DNA of 64,000 nt from Streptomyces solicavernae (lineage in GTDB: Bacteria > Actinomycetota > Actinomycetes > Streptomycetales > Streptomycetaceae). The stretch spans positions 434,001-498,000 of the forward strand of contig NZ_JASCIR010000002.1 in the NCBI RefSeq assembly GCF_029968095.1, read 5' to 3'. Shown piece after piece: positions 7,745-15,641 of this stretch (the first letter of the stretch is position 1; the number at the start of each line of letters is the position of its first letter). A program made the position numbers and the translations under genes. The notes under the pieces are model-generated. The model ran no database searches. It saw only the letters and a list, made by a program, of their open reading frames with translations, and was not told the origin of the DNA.

Positions 7745-7784
7745 CCGGATGGCAGCCCGGCCGTTGAGATGTGAGGAGAGGCCC

Positions 7785-8173
7785 TTGCCGCACAGCGACG
7801 CCACACTCAACGCCCGCACCTGGGACCAGATCGCCTCCACCATGCGCACCGAGGCCGACGAAGTCTCCTGGCTGTTCCGCACCGCCCCCGGCCCCGGCCT
7901 CGACATCCTCGGCGACTGGGCATCCAGCGCGGAATCGGCGTCGACGTGTCCCCGACCTGCATCCACACCGCCATGACCCGCTACCGCGACGACCGGCTCG
8001 AATGGTGGCTCGGCGACGCCTGCACCATCACACGCCGCCTGCCCGAACTCGACGTCGCGTACTCGATGTTCGGATACGTGGAAACGGTGTTCCATGCCAT
8101 CGAACCCAGCTCCGGCCGGCACTCACGTCCGGCAGTCAGCAACGTGCAAGCGACTGGTATTCCGCAGCGATGA
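7785..8173 (+). pseudogene. frameshifted, truncated SAM-dependent methyltransferase
   Basis: Two frames share one domain. From TTG 7785 (after GAGGAGAGG) frame 3 reads TLNARTWDQIASTMRTEADE and ends its sense near DILGDWA. Frame 2 then continues GIGVDVSPTCIHTAMTRYRD, LEWWLGDACT and LPELDVAYSMFGYVETVF. These match the order of class I methyltransferase motifs (the SAM-binding loop, the acidic residue in GVDVSP, the GDA motif, the LDVAYS motif). The glycine-rich part of motif I is disrupted at the shift near 7915, and the C-terminal half of the fold is missing before the convergent esterase. A decayed member of the radical SAM operon. Confidence 0.7.
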
Positions 8174-8181
8174 GGAACAGT

Positions 8182-9081
8182 TCAGATGCGGGCCAGTGCG
8201 GCGGTGATGAAGCGGGCGGCGCGGGTCAAGGCCGCGTCGGCCTCGTCCAGTGTGCCTTCGAAGGTCTGGAAGACATGGGGGACGTCGGCGGTGATGTCGA
8301 GCTGGACGTCGACCCCGGCCGCGGCCGCCCGAACAGCGAATCGGGTGGAGTCGTCCAGGAGGACCTCGTTGGAGCCGGCCTGGAGCAGCAGTGGGGGCAG
8401 CCCGGTCGGGTCGGCGTGGAGAGCCGGGCTCAGCAGCGGCTGGTCGGGGGCCTGTCCGGCCAGGTAGTGGGCGAAGATGGTGGTCAGGCTCGCGCGGGTG
8501 AAGAGCGGGTCGGCGTCGTGCTTGGTGGTCATGCTCTCGCCCGAGAGGGTGGCGTCCAGGCCCGGGGAGAAGGCGACCGCGGCGGCCGGCATCGGCAGTC
8601 CGGCCTCGCGGGCGGTGAGCAGGGTGGTGATGCTGAGGCCGCCTCCGGCCGACTCCCCGGCCAGGACGATCTCCTCGGCCGGAATGCCCTGGTCCAGCAG
8701 GTCGCGGTAGGCGGCGAGGCCGTCCTCGACGGCAGCGGGGAAGGGGTGCTCGGGGGCGAGCCGGTAGTCGACCGAGACGGCGCGGACGCCGGTGCGGCGT
8801 ACCAGCGCGGCAGTGAGTTGCAGGGCCGTGGCGGGTGAACCGAAGACCCAGCCTCCGCCGTGGAAGTAGACGATCGTCCCGGTGGCGGGGCTGCCCTCGG
8901 GCTCGACGGTCAGGGCGGGACGCCCGCCGAGTACGGAGGGGGTGACGGTCACCCCGGCCGGGGCCGGGTCCGAGGTCATCTGGGTCTCGAATTCCTTGCG
9001 CAGCTGCTCGGGCGGGAGGCTGGCCTCGAACGGGGCCTGCCGCATCAGAGCGTCGACTGTCGCGCGCTGGGCCTTGCTCAT
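8182..9081 (-). CDS. alpha/beta hydrolase of the HSL (esterase/lipase) family
   Basis: A 299-residue hormone-sensitive-lipase-type esterase. It has the oxyanion-hole HGGGWVFGSP, the nucleophile elbow GESAGGG, the family block VDYRLAPEHPFPAAVED, and a C-terminal acid/His pair around VPHVFQTF. The expected substrates are short-chain esters. The start ATG 9081 has GGAGG five bases upstream. It is divergent from a MarR regulator; a perfect 28-bp palindrome lies between them, so the pair is probably an inducible esterase and its repressor. It converges on the broken methyltransferase at its 3' end. Cytoplasmic; no signal peptide seen. Confidence 0.9.
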   Translation of the reverse strand: MSKAQRATVDALMRQAPFEASLPPEQLRKEFETQMTSDPAPAGVTVTPSVLGGRPALTVEPEGSPATGTIVYFHGGGWVFGSPATALQLTAALVRRTGVRAVSVDYRLAPEHPFPAAVEDGLAAYRDLLDQGIPAEEIVLAGESAGGGLSITTLLTAREAGLPMPAAAVAFSPGLDATLSGESMTTKHDADPLFTRASLTTIFAHYLAGQAPDQPLLSPALHADPTGLPPLLLQAGSNEVLLDDSTRFAVRAAAAGVDVQLDITADVPHVFQTFEGTLDEADAALTRAARFITAALARI

Positions 9082-9113
9082 GCCATCCTCCAGATGAGTG
9101 CTGTTCTTCACCA

Positions 9114-9141
9114 GGAATGATATTCCTGGGAATATCATTCC
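9114..9141. promoter_or_regulatory. 28-bp MarR operator palindrome
   Basis: GGAATGATATTCC (9114-9126) and its exact reverse complement (9129-9141) separated by TG. It is centred between the divergent esterase (start 9081) and MarR gene (start 9161), and is AT-rich against a GC-rich background. Expected target of the adjacent MarR protein; each half is itself nearly palindromic, so two dimers could bind. Confidence 0.8.
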
Positions 9142-9160
9142 CTCGAATCTGGAGCAGAGT

Positions 9161-9613
9161 GTGACCGACCTCACGCAGGCGTTCATGGACCTTGTCCGCT
9201 ACGAGACCAGGCTCTACAACGCGCTGGGCGAACGACTGCGCGCCCAGCACGGTCTGACGATGGGTCAGTTCGAGTTCCTGCGCATCATCGACAGTCGGGA
9301 CGACTGCCGGGTCAACGACCTGGCCGAGGAGGCCGCCATCACCGTCGGGGCGACCAGTAAGGGAGTGGACCGCCTGGAGGCCGCAGGCTGGGTGGTCCGG
9401 CGCCCCAATCCCAGCAACCGCCGCTCGTCCCTGCTGGAGGTGACCTCCGATGGCGGCAAGTTGCTGGCCGCTGCCACGCCCACTTTCGAGGAAGGTCTGC
9501 GCTCCTGGCTCGCCGAGCCGCTGACGGCCGGCTCGCTGGAGCAGCTGGCGTCCACCGTCGCCCTGCTGCGCAGGACGTTGGAGGACGCCTCGGCGGGAAT
9601 GCCTGCCGGCTAG
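9161..9613 (+). CDS. MarR family transcriptional regulator
   Basis: A 150-residue MarR-type winged-helix regulator. The N-terminal dimerisation helix is followed by LTMGQFEFLRIIDS, the recognition-helix region VNDLAEEAAITVGATSKGVDRLEAAGWV, and the wing RRPNPSNRRSSLLEVTSDGG. I use GTG 9161, which has GGAG six bases before it, rather than an upstream start that would lie inside the operator. Divergent from the HSL esterase with a shared 28-bp dyad, so likely autoregulated and controlling that esterase in response to a small hydrophobic or phenolic ligand (typical of the family; the ligand is unknown). Confidence 0.88.
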   Translation: MTDLTQAFMDLVRYETRLYNALGERLRAQHGLTMGQFEFLRIIDSRDDCRVNDLAEEAAITVGATSKGVDRLEAAGWVVRRPNPSNRRSSLLEVTSDGGKLLAAATPTFEEGLRSWLAEPLTAGSLEQLASTVALLRRTLEDASAGMPAG

Positions 9614-9825
9614 GAGCGTGTCCCGGCAATGGGCTACCGCCTGTGTTTTGGTGAATATGGCTGTACGTGCCAATTGGCGCCCAGGGGGCGAGCGTGCCCA
9701 TCTTGGCTCGGTTGGTGGGCTTCCTCACGATGCAAAGTCAGAAGGTGTGCAAAACGGGTCATTCGCTCGTCCGAACGTTACATACGGTGGCGTAAGTCAC
9801 TCGGCAAGGTGAAAGATGTGCCGAC

Positions 9826-10647
9826 GTGGCAGACGATTCGACCCCCCTCAACAGCACCCCGGTCCCCAGCTCCTACGCGGCCGTAGGTGACAGCTTCAGC
9901 GAAGGCGTCGGAGACCCTGGCCCGGACGGCGACTTCGTCGGCTGGGCCGACCGGTTCGCCGTGCTCCTGTCCGACCGGCACCCCGAGCACACCTTCCAAT
10001 ACACCAACCTCGCCGTACGCGGGAAGCTGCTCGACCAGATCGTGACCGACCAGGTGCCGCGGGCCAAGCAGCTCGCCCCCGAGCTGGTCAGCTTCTGTGC
10101 CGGCGGCAACGACATCATCCGCCCCGGCACCGACCCGGACGACGTCGCCGAGCGCTTCGAGCGGGCCGTCGCCGACCTCAAGGAGTCGGTCGGCACGGTC
10201 ATGATCACCACCGGCTTCGACACCCGTGGCGTGCCGGTTCTCCGGCACCTGCGGGGCAAGATCGCCACGTACAACGCGCATGTCCGCGCCGTCGCCGACC
10301 GCTACGGCTGCCCCGTGCTCGACCTCTGGTCCCTCAAGTCCGTGCAGGACCGCCGTGCCTGGGACGGCGACCGGCTGCACCTGTCGCCCGAGGGACACAC
10401 CCGCGTCGCGCTGCGCGCCGCCCAGGTGCTCGGCCTGGACGTCCCGGTCGACCCCGACCAGCCGTGGCCGCCGCTGCCGCCGCGCGGCACCCTCGAAGTG
10501 CGGCGCGACGACATCCAGTGGGCCCGCGAGTACCTGGTGCCGTGGATCGGGCGCAGGCTGCGCGGCGAGTCCTCCGGCGACCATGTGTCGGCCAAGGGCG
10601 TGGTCGACCCGTACGTCCTCAAGTCCCAGCTGAAGTCCGCCACTTGA
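9826..10647 (+). CDS. SGNH/GDSL-family hydrolase
   Basis: A 273-residue SGNH hydrolase with all four blocks: AVGDSFSEG (nucleophile Ser), an NLAVRG region with the oxyanion Gly, AGGND (oxyanion Asn), and the C-terminal DRLHLSPEGH with the Asp-x-x-His pair. No signal peptide, so probably cytoplasmic, acting on an ester or acyl substrate. The GTG at 9826 is the first start after the 212-base gap and lacks a strong ribosome binding site; AAGGTG lies about 12 bases upstream. It stands alone as a transcription unit, ending in a 12-bp inverted repeat facing the convergent CMD-family gene. Confidence 0.88.
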   Translation: MADDSTPLNSTPVPSSYAAVGDSFSEGVGDPGPDGDFVGWADRFAVLLSDRHPEHTFQYTNLAVRGKLLDQIVTDQVPRAKQLAPELVSFCAGGNDIIRPGTDPDDVAERFERAVADLKESVGTVMITTGFDTRGVPVLRHLRGKIATYNAHVRAVADRYGCPVLDLWSLKSVQDRRAWDGDRLHLSPEGHTRVALRAAQVLGLDVPVDPDQPWPPLPPRGTLEVRRDDIQWAREYLVPWIGRRLRGESSGDHVSAKGVVDPYVLKSQLKSAT

Positions 10648-10689
10648 CGCTGCCGTGGAGGTGGTCCCGTGGCGGCGGTCAAGTGGCGG
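10637..10689. terminator. inverted repeat between convergent genes
   Basis: CCGCCACTTGAC (10637-10648) is exactly complementary to GTCAAGTGGCGG (10678-10689), with a 29-base loop. It spans the SGNH hydrolase stop and faces the convergent CMD-family gene. A possible bidirectional terminator; the large loop lowers confidence. Confidence 0.45.
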
Positions 10690-10704
10690 CGGTGCCGTGG
10701 GTCC

Positions 10705-11268
10705 TCAGCCGCTCGCCCGTACGTCCCGGATCTCGCAGAAGTCCTTGAAACCCTGACTGTTCAGGCCGAGCGCCGAGTTGTAGCGGGAGCGCAGGTTCTC
10801 CACCGCGACCAGCATCGTCAGCTCGACGAACGCCGGCTCGCCCAGGCGCCCCACGAGCCGCGCGGCCAGCTCGTCGGTGACCTCGGGCGGGTTGGCGGTC
10901 ATGGCCTCCGCGTACGCCATGACGTCCCGCTCAAGGTCCGAGTACGCGTCGCTGTCGCGCCAGAGCGGCACGTCCTGGAGCTTGCGCTCGTCCATGCCGC
11001 GGCCGTGCTCCTTCCAGTACCCGAAGTCCATGCACCACGAGCAGCCGATCGACGCCGCCGACGCCATCACGGCCAGCGCCTGGAGATCCGCGTCGAGCTT
11101 GTCCCATCGGTTCACGCTCTGCTCGAACCGCAACTGCGCCCACAGCAACTTGGGGTGGTGCCCGGACGCCCTCACCGGGTCCATGACCTTGCCGTACGCG
11201 CGCGTGCAGTACCACTCCACGAACCGGTTGAGGAGAGTGCGGCGCGGCGTCAGAGAGATGCGGGCCAT
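10705..11268 (-). CDS. carboxymuconolactone decarboxylase (AhpD-like) family protein
   Basis: A 187-residue helical protein of the CMD/AhpD superfamily. Residues in GCSWCMDFG give the CxxC that acts as a redox pair in AhpD-type peroxidase partners, followed by a conserved His/Glu-containing helix (ERDVMAYAEAMTANPP). Length and the intact CxxC favour an alkylhydroperoxidase-like role over a true lactone decarboxylase. ATG 11268 has GGAGGTGG directly upstream. Upstream DNA (11290-11336) holds several GTACGG repeats, including a CCGTACGG dyad pair that may be regulatory. Single gene; no obvious peroxiredoxin partner nearby. Confidence 0.85.
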   Translation of the reverse strand: MARISLTPRRTLLNRFVEWYCTRAYGKVMDPVRASGHHPKLLWAQLRFEQSVNRWDKLDADLQALAVMASAASIGCSWCMDFGYWKEHGRGMDERKLQDVPLWRDSDAYSDLERDVMAYAEAMTANPPEVTDELAARLVGRLGEPAFVELTMLVAVENLRSRYNSALGLNSQGFKDFCEIRDVRASG

Positions 11269-11493
11269 GGGGCCACCTCCGGGTGGGGCCGTACGGCGGC
11301 GCCGTACGGGTCGGTCGTACGGTCGCCCGTACGTCTGTCACCCCTGCGACGGACGGCGGGCGGCGGAATGTGACATCGCGGGGAGGACGGCGAGGATGCG
11401 TGACGGGGGCGTCGTCCGGGAGGCCTCACGACGCGTTGTCAGACCCCTCGCACATAATGGAAAACCTGACCGAACCGCTTCGCTGGAGGATCC

Positions 11494-12705
11494 GTGACCG
11501 GCTTCCGTTCCCTACGCTCCGGGCTCCGCTCGCGGCGGCCCGCATCCTTCGGTGCCGATCCGACCGGTGAGCGCCTGGCGCGGATCCACAGGTCGCCGAA
11601 CTTCGCGGACGGCCGGTTCACCAACCCGGTGGGTGCGCGGGTCGGCCCGCTCGGCTCCAAGGTCCAGTTCGCGAAGACGTACTTCCGCAAGGAGGAGCGG
11701 CTGCGCCGGGCGCCCTCCGGCACCGTGCCCGTGCACCCGACGACCCTCGCCGACCTCGCGCGCCCGCCCGCGAGCGGCCTGCGGCTGACGTGGATGGGGC
11801 ACTCCAGCGTGCTCGCGGAGATCGACGGCCGCCGGGTGCTGTTCGACCCGGTCTGGGGAGAGCGCTGCTCTCCGTTCGCGTTCGCCGGGCCGAAGCGGCT
11901 GCATCCGGTGCCGGTCCCGCTCACCGCGCTCGGCCCCGTGGACGCGGTGGTCATCTCGCACGACCACTACGACCACCTGGACCTGCCCACCATCAAGTCG
12001 CTGGCCGGCACGGACACGGTCTTCGCGGTCCCGCTGGGCGTCGGTGCGCACCTGGAGCACTGGGGCGTGTCCCCGGACCGGCTGCGCGAGCTGGACTGGC
12101 ACGAGCGGACGGACATCGCGGGACTCGCCCTCACCGCCACCCCGGCCCGGCACTTCTGCGGCCGCGGCCTGCGCAACGAGCAGCACACGCTGTGGGCGTC
12201 CTGGGTCGTGGCGGGCGACGAGCACCGCATCTTCCACTCCGGGGACACCGGGTACTTCCCCGGCTTCCGTGACATCGGCGCGGAGCACGGCCCGTTCGAC
12301 GCGACGATGATCCAGATCGGCGCCTACAGCGAGTACTGGCCGGACATCCACATGACCCCCGAGGAGGGCGTCCAGGCCCACCTCGACCTCCAGGGCGGCC
12401 GGCCGCACGGCGCGCTCCTTCCCATCCACTGGGGCACGTTCAACCTGGCGCCGCACCCGTGGGCCGAGCCCGGCGAGTGGACCGGACACGCCGCCGGACG
12501 GGCCGCCCAGCCGATCGCCGCGCCACGGCCGGGCGAGCCGTTCGAGCCCGCGGGGGAGCTGCCCACCGAGGCCTGGTGGCGCCCCGTGTCCCCACCGTTC
12601 GCCGCCCGGCCGTGGCGGACCGGGCGGGCGGCGGAGCAGGTCGGCAGCGCGCGCGAGATCGCCGAGGCGACCGACCTCCCCGATGACCGTGCCCGCGCCC
12701 GGTAG
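11494..12705 (+). CDS. MBL-fold metallo-hydrolase (UlaG/NAPE-PLD-like)
   Basis: A 403-residue metallo-beta-lactamase-fold hydrolase. It has WMGHSSVLAEIDGRRVLFDP at the start of the fold, the metal-binding SHDHYDHLD (HxHxDH), the mid-domain His in PARHFCGRG, HSGDTGY with the bridging Asp, and a C-terminal LPIHWGTFNLA His. The domain order matches the branch related to N-acyl phosphatidylethanolamine phospholipase D and UlaG. GTG 11494 follows GGAGG. The preceding ~100 residues are an Arg-rich lead-in. Probably a cytoplasmic phosphodiesterase or lactonase; substrate not predictable. Confidence 0.9.
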   Translation: MTGFRSLRSGLRSRRPASFGADPTGERLARIHRSPNFADGRFTNPVGARVGPLGSKVQFAKTYFRKEERLRRAPSGTVPVHPTTLADLARPPASGLRLTWMGHSSVLAEIDGRRVLFDPVWGERCSPFAFAGPKRLHPVPVPLTALGPVDAVVISHDHYDHLDLPTIKSLAGTDTVFAVPLGVGAHLEHWGVSPDRLRELDWHERTDIAGLALTATPARHFCGRGLRNEQHTLWASWVVAGDEHRIFHSGDTGYFPGFRDIGAEHGPFDATMIQIGAYSEYWPDIHMTPEEGVQAHLDLQGGRPHGALLPIHWGTFNLAPHPWAEPGEWTGHAAGRAAQPIAAPRPGEPFEPAGELPTEAWWRPVSPPFAARPWRTGRAAEQVGSAREIAEATDLPDDRARAR

Positions 12706-12755
12706 GCCGCCGCATGCCGAGCCCGTCGCTGGTGCGGTGGGAGGCGTCGGCAGTT

Positions 12756-12766
12756 TGGTCTGACCA
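12756..12766 (+). promoter_or_regulatory. FadR/LldR-type operator at regulator promoter
   Basis: TGGTCTGACCA, a perfect 11-bp dyad that fits the FadR-subfamily consensus TNGTNNNACNA, 58 bases before the GntR-family gene. Matching sites stand at both lactate-operon promoters (15491 and 15535), indicating autoregulation. Confidence 0.8.
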
Positions 12767-12824
12767 TATGGCCTGTGTGACATAGTGAGAGTTCGGGTGG
12801 ACCGGCCGATCGAGGGAGTGGCGG

Positions 12825-13571
12825 ATGTCTGTCGAGTGGCAACCCGTGCGGCAGTCCCGCACGCACGAGCTCGTGCTCGAAAGCATCGAGCAGCGGGTGT
12901 TCGCCGGTGAGCTCAAGGCCGGGGACCGGTTGCCGCCCGAGCGGGAGCTGGCGCCCGTGCTCGGCGTCAGCCGTTCCGCGCTGCGTGAGGCGTTGCGCGT
13001 ACTGGAGACCATCGGCGTCCTCGTCGCCCAGGCGGGGCGGGGGCCGGACGCCGGGGCGCGGATCGTCAGGAACCCCGACGACGCCCTCGGCCGCCTCCTC
13101 CGGCTGCACTTCGCCCTCGGCAGTTACCGCCTGGAGGACGTCCTGGAGGCCCGGGTCGTCCTGGAGCGGTCCAGCTTCGCGGCCGCCGCCGAACACGCCT
13201 CGGCCGAGGATCTCGACGAGGCCGAGGCCCTGCTCGTACGCATGCAGGAACCGTCCGTCGGGGTGGCCGAGTTCAACGATCTGGACACCCGGTTCCACGT
13301 CCAGATCGCCCGCAGCTCCGGCAACCAGCTGACGTCCACGCTGACTTCGGCCGTACGCGAATCGGTCCGCCCGCTGATCCTGCGGGCCCTTGAGGCCGCC
13401 GAGGACTGGCCCGCCACGGCCGACGGTCTCAACGTCGAACACGCCGAACTGCTGCGCCTGGTGCGGGCCGGCCAGGGCGCCGAGGCGGCCGACCTGGCCG
13501 AGAAGCACATCCGCGGCTTCCACGGCACTCTCGTCGACGAGAAGGACGAGGGCGGCGAGGCGGCCGGGTAG
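12825..13571 (+). CDS. FadR/GntR family regulator, probable LldR-type lactate repressor
   Basis: A 248-residue GntR-family regulator of the FadR branch. The winged helix (LESIEQRVFAGELKAGDRLP, then VSRSALREALRVLETIGVLV) covers residues ~12-75. It is followed by an all-helical FCD domain with FNDLDTRFHVQIARSSGN and VEHAELLRLVRAG, which supply metal/ligand-binding Asp and His residues. ATG 12825 follows GGGAGTGG. It lies next to the L-lactate permease and lutABC, and the same GGTC-N-GACC dyad occurs before all three units. By analogy with LldR proteins it should repress the lactate genes until L-lactate binds the FCD domain. Confidence 0.88.
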   Translation: MSVEWQPVRQSRTHELVLESIEQRVFAGELKAGDRLPPERELAPVLGVSRSALREALRVLETIGVLVAQAGRGPDAGARIVRNPDDALGRLLRLHFALGSYRLEDVLEARVVLERSSFAAAAEHASAEDLDEAEALLVRMQEPSVGVAEFNDLDTRFHVQIARSSGNQLTSTLTSAVRESVRPLILRALEAAEDWPATADGLNVEHAELLRLVRAGQGAEAADLAEKHIRGFHGTLVDEKDEGGEAAG

Positions 13572-13659
13572 GACCCGTGCCGCTCCGTGCCGCTCCGCCT
13601 CGTCCTCCCTCACTCCCACCCACCGGCCCTACGCCAGCCCCACCAGCCCCACGCCGGCC

Positions 13660-15333
13660 CTACGGCAGCATCCACCCCAGTACCGGCAGTGACTGCAGAT
13701 ACACCAGAACGCACAGAACGGCGAGCAGCGCGACGCTGTAGCCCGCGACCTTGCGCAGCAGAATCCGCTCCGAGCCGGGCTCCTCGACCGCGGTCGCGGC
13801 GATCGTCAGGTTCTGCGGGCTGACGAGCTTGCCGACGACACCGCCCGAGGTGTTCGCGGCGACCAGCAGGGTCGGGTCGATGCCCGCGCTCCTGCCCGCG
13901 GTCTGCTGGAGGGTGGCGAACAGGGCGTTGGCGGAGGTGTCCGAGCCGGTGACGGCGGTGCCGAGCCAGCCGAGCACGGGGGAGAGCAGCGCGAAGACGC
14001 CGCCGACGGCCGCGAGCCAGGTGCCGATGGCGACGGTCTGGCCGGACTGGTTCATGACGTAGCTCAGCGACAGGACGGTCGCGACGGTGGCGATGGCGGT
14101 CCGCATGTTCGTCACCGTGCGGATGGCCGCGGACAGGCCCATCCGGGCCGTCATCGGGTAGCGGTCGGCGTCGCGGGCGCGGCCGTACACCAGCATCACG
14201 AGCAGCCCGGAGACGATCAGCAGAGTGCCGGGGTTGCCCAGGATCTCCGCCTTGTAGACCGCGCTGCCGGCCGGCGACCCGTCCGGCGCGAGCAGGTTGC
14301 CGTACAGGCCGGGCCAGGGCACCTCGACGTTGAGGGCGCCGAGCAGCCGCGGCAGGTCGAGCGCGCCGACCCGCAGTTTGGCCAGGCCGAAGATCGCGAT
14401 CACCAGGACGTACGGCAGCACGGCGAGGACGACCTGGCGCGTGGTGAGCGGCTCCGCCTCGACCTGTGAGCGCTGGTCGTCGGGCGTGCGCGGCGCCCAG
14501 AACCGCAGCATCAGCACGGCCGCGGCGAAACCGGCGAGCGCGGCGACCACATCGGTGAGCTCGTACGCGAAGTGCGCCGAGCACCAGAACTGGGCGACGG
14601 CGAACACGGCCCCGGTGACGAGCGCGATCGGCCACAACTGCCGTACGCCGCGCCGGCCGTCGACGATGAAGAGCAGCAGCACCGGTACGAAGAGGGCGAG
14701 CAGCGGGCTCTGCCGGCCGACGACCGCGGCGATCTCCTCGGCCGGGATGCCGGTGAGGTTGCCCGCGGTGGTGATCGGGATGGCCATCGCGCCGAAGGCG
14801 ACCGGCGCGGTGTTGGCGACCAGGACCGTCACGGCCGCCCTGAGCTTCGGCAGACCGAGCGCCATCAGCATCGCCGCGGTGATCGCGACGGGCGCGCCGA
14901 ACCCGGCCAGGGCTTCGAGCAGCCCGCCGAAGCAGAAGGCGATCAGCATCGCCTGTACGCGCAGATCAGCGCGGCCGACCGCGCTGAAGGAGCGGCGCAG
15001 ATCCTCGAACCGGCCGCTGACGACGGTGAGTTCGTAGAACCAGATGGCCGCCACCACGATCAGCATCACCGGGAAGAGGCCGAAGAGCAGGCCCTGGGCC
15101 GCGGACAGCGCGCCGAGCTGCACCGGCATGCCGTAGCCGAGCACCGCCACGAGCAGCGCGGTCAGCAGCGCGCCGAGCGCGGACTGCAGCGCGGGGCGCT
15201 TGGCCGCCATCAGCAGCAGAAAGAACGCCGCGAGCGGGACCAGGCCCAGCAGGGCGCTGGCGGTGAGGCTGTTCCCGACGGCTGCCACATCGGGGGTGTA
15301 GGCCGCGAGTGCGGCCGGTGGCGTGGTGGTCAC
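13660..15333 (-). CDS. lctP: L-lactate permease
   Basis: A 557-residue membrane protein of the lactate permease family with about a dozen hydrophobic spans. Recognisable family blocks are FCFGGLLEALAGFGAPVAIT, ANTAPVAFGAMAIPI, TGSDTSANALF and ANTSGGVVGKLVSPQN. It imports L-lactate (often glycolate too) with protons. GTG 15333 is chosen because GAAGGAG lies seven bases upstream; a longer reading runs through a repeat. It is divergent from lutABC, with two operator dyads between, and convergent with the FadR-type regulator. Together they form a lactate uptake and oxidation regulon. Confidence 0.92.
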   Translation of the reverse strand: MTTTPPAALAAYTPDVAAVGNSLTASALLGLVPLAAFFLLLMAAKRPALQSALGALLTALLVAVLGYGMPVQLGALSAAQGLLFGLFPVMLIVVAAIWFYELTVVSGRFEDLRRSFSAVGRADLRVQAMLIAFCFGGLLEALAGFGAPVAITAAMLMALGLPKLRAAVTVLVANTAPVAFGAMAIPITTAGNLTGIPAEEIAAVVGRQSPLLALFVPVLLLFIVDGRRGVRQLWPIALVTGAVFAVAQFWCSAHFAYELTDVVAALAGFAAAVLMLRFWAPRTPDDQRSQVEAEPLTTRQVVLAVLPYVLVIAIFGLAKLRVGALDLPRLLGALNVEVPWPGLYGNLLAPDGSPAGSAVYKAEILGNPGTLLIVSGLLVMLVYGRARDADRYPMTARMGLSAAIRTVTNMRTAIATVATVLSLSYVMNQSGQTVAIGTWLAAVGGVFALLSPVLGWLGTAVTGSDTSANALFATLQQTAGRSAGIDPTLLVAANTSGGVVGKLVSPQNLTIAATAVEEPGSERILLRKVAGYSVALLAVLCVLVYLQSLPVLGWMLP

Positions 15334-15360
15334 GTACGTGCTCCTTCGGACTGTGCCGGT

Positions 15361-15411
15361 CGCTGTCGCATCGCTGGCGCTGGCGCATCGCTGTCGCATC
15401 GCTGGCGCTGG
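15361..15411. repeat. 23-bp direct repeat in lactate permease leader
   Basis: An identical 23-bp sequence (starting CGCTGTCGCATCGCTGGCG) at 15361-15383 and 15389-15411, period 28, built from smaller CGCTGG/GCATCG units. It lies between the operators and the permease start, in the 5' leader on the minus strand. Function unknown. Confidence 0.7.
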
Positions 15412-15490
15412 CTGACGCTGCGCAGGTGGTGGACGCTGCTCAGCAGACGAACGGGTTCAGTAGCGCACCGAAGATGTCGCATGTCAATAA

Positions 15491-15499
15491 GGTCCGACC
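15491..15499 (-). promoter_or_regulatory. FadR/LldR-type operator before lactate permease
   Basis: GGTCCGACC, a 9-bp perfect dyad (AGGTCCGACCA in context), matching the core of the sites at 12756 and 15535. It lies on the permease side of the divergent lactate promoter region. Confidence 0.7.
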
Positions 15500-15534
15500 A
15501 AACTGTTGTGGTTCCGCTTTTGGCTGGTGGCTAG

Positions 15535-15549
15535 TATGGTCGGACCATA
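15535..15549 (+). promoter_or_regulatory. FadR/LldR-type operator before lutABC
   Basis: TATGGTCGGACCATA, a perfect 15-bp dyad and the strongest of the three matching sites. It is centred 100 bases before lutA, in the usual position for an LldR-type repressor site. Confidence 0.82.
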
Positions 15550-15567
15550 AATTCCCGCTGTGAGAAC

Positions 15568-15617
15568 GTTCGAGAAGGTTCTGGAGGGTTCCGGAGCGTT
15601 CCGGAACGTTCTGGAAC
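15568..15617 (+). repeat. five 10-bp repeats in lutA leader
   Basis: Five consecutive 10-bp units of the form GTTCYGGARS (GTTCGAGAAG, GTTCTGGAGG, GTTCCGGAGC, GTTCCGGAAC, GTTCTGGAAC) between the operator and the lutA ribosome binding site. GTTCCGGAAC is itself a dyad, so RNA or protein-binding roles are both possible. Confidence 0.75.
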
Positions 15618-15641
15618 GGCAGAACCGACCGAGGAGGTCCC

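Noticed and set aside
11290..11336. GTACGG-rich stretch as a regulator operator
   Set aside because: GTACGG is very frequent in this genome's promoters and coding DNA; spacing is irregular, so no specific site is claimed.
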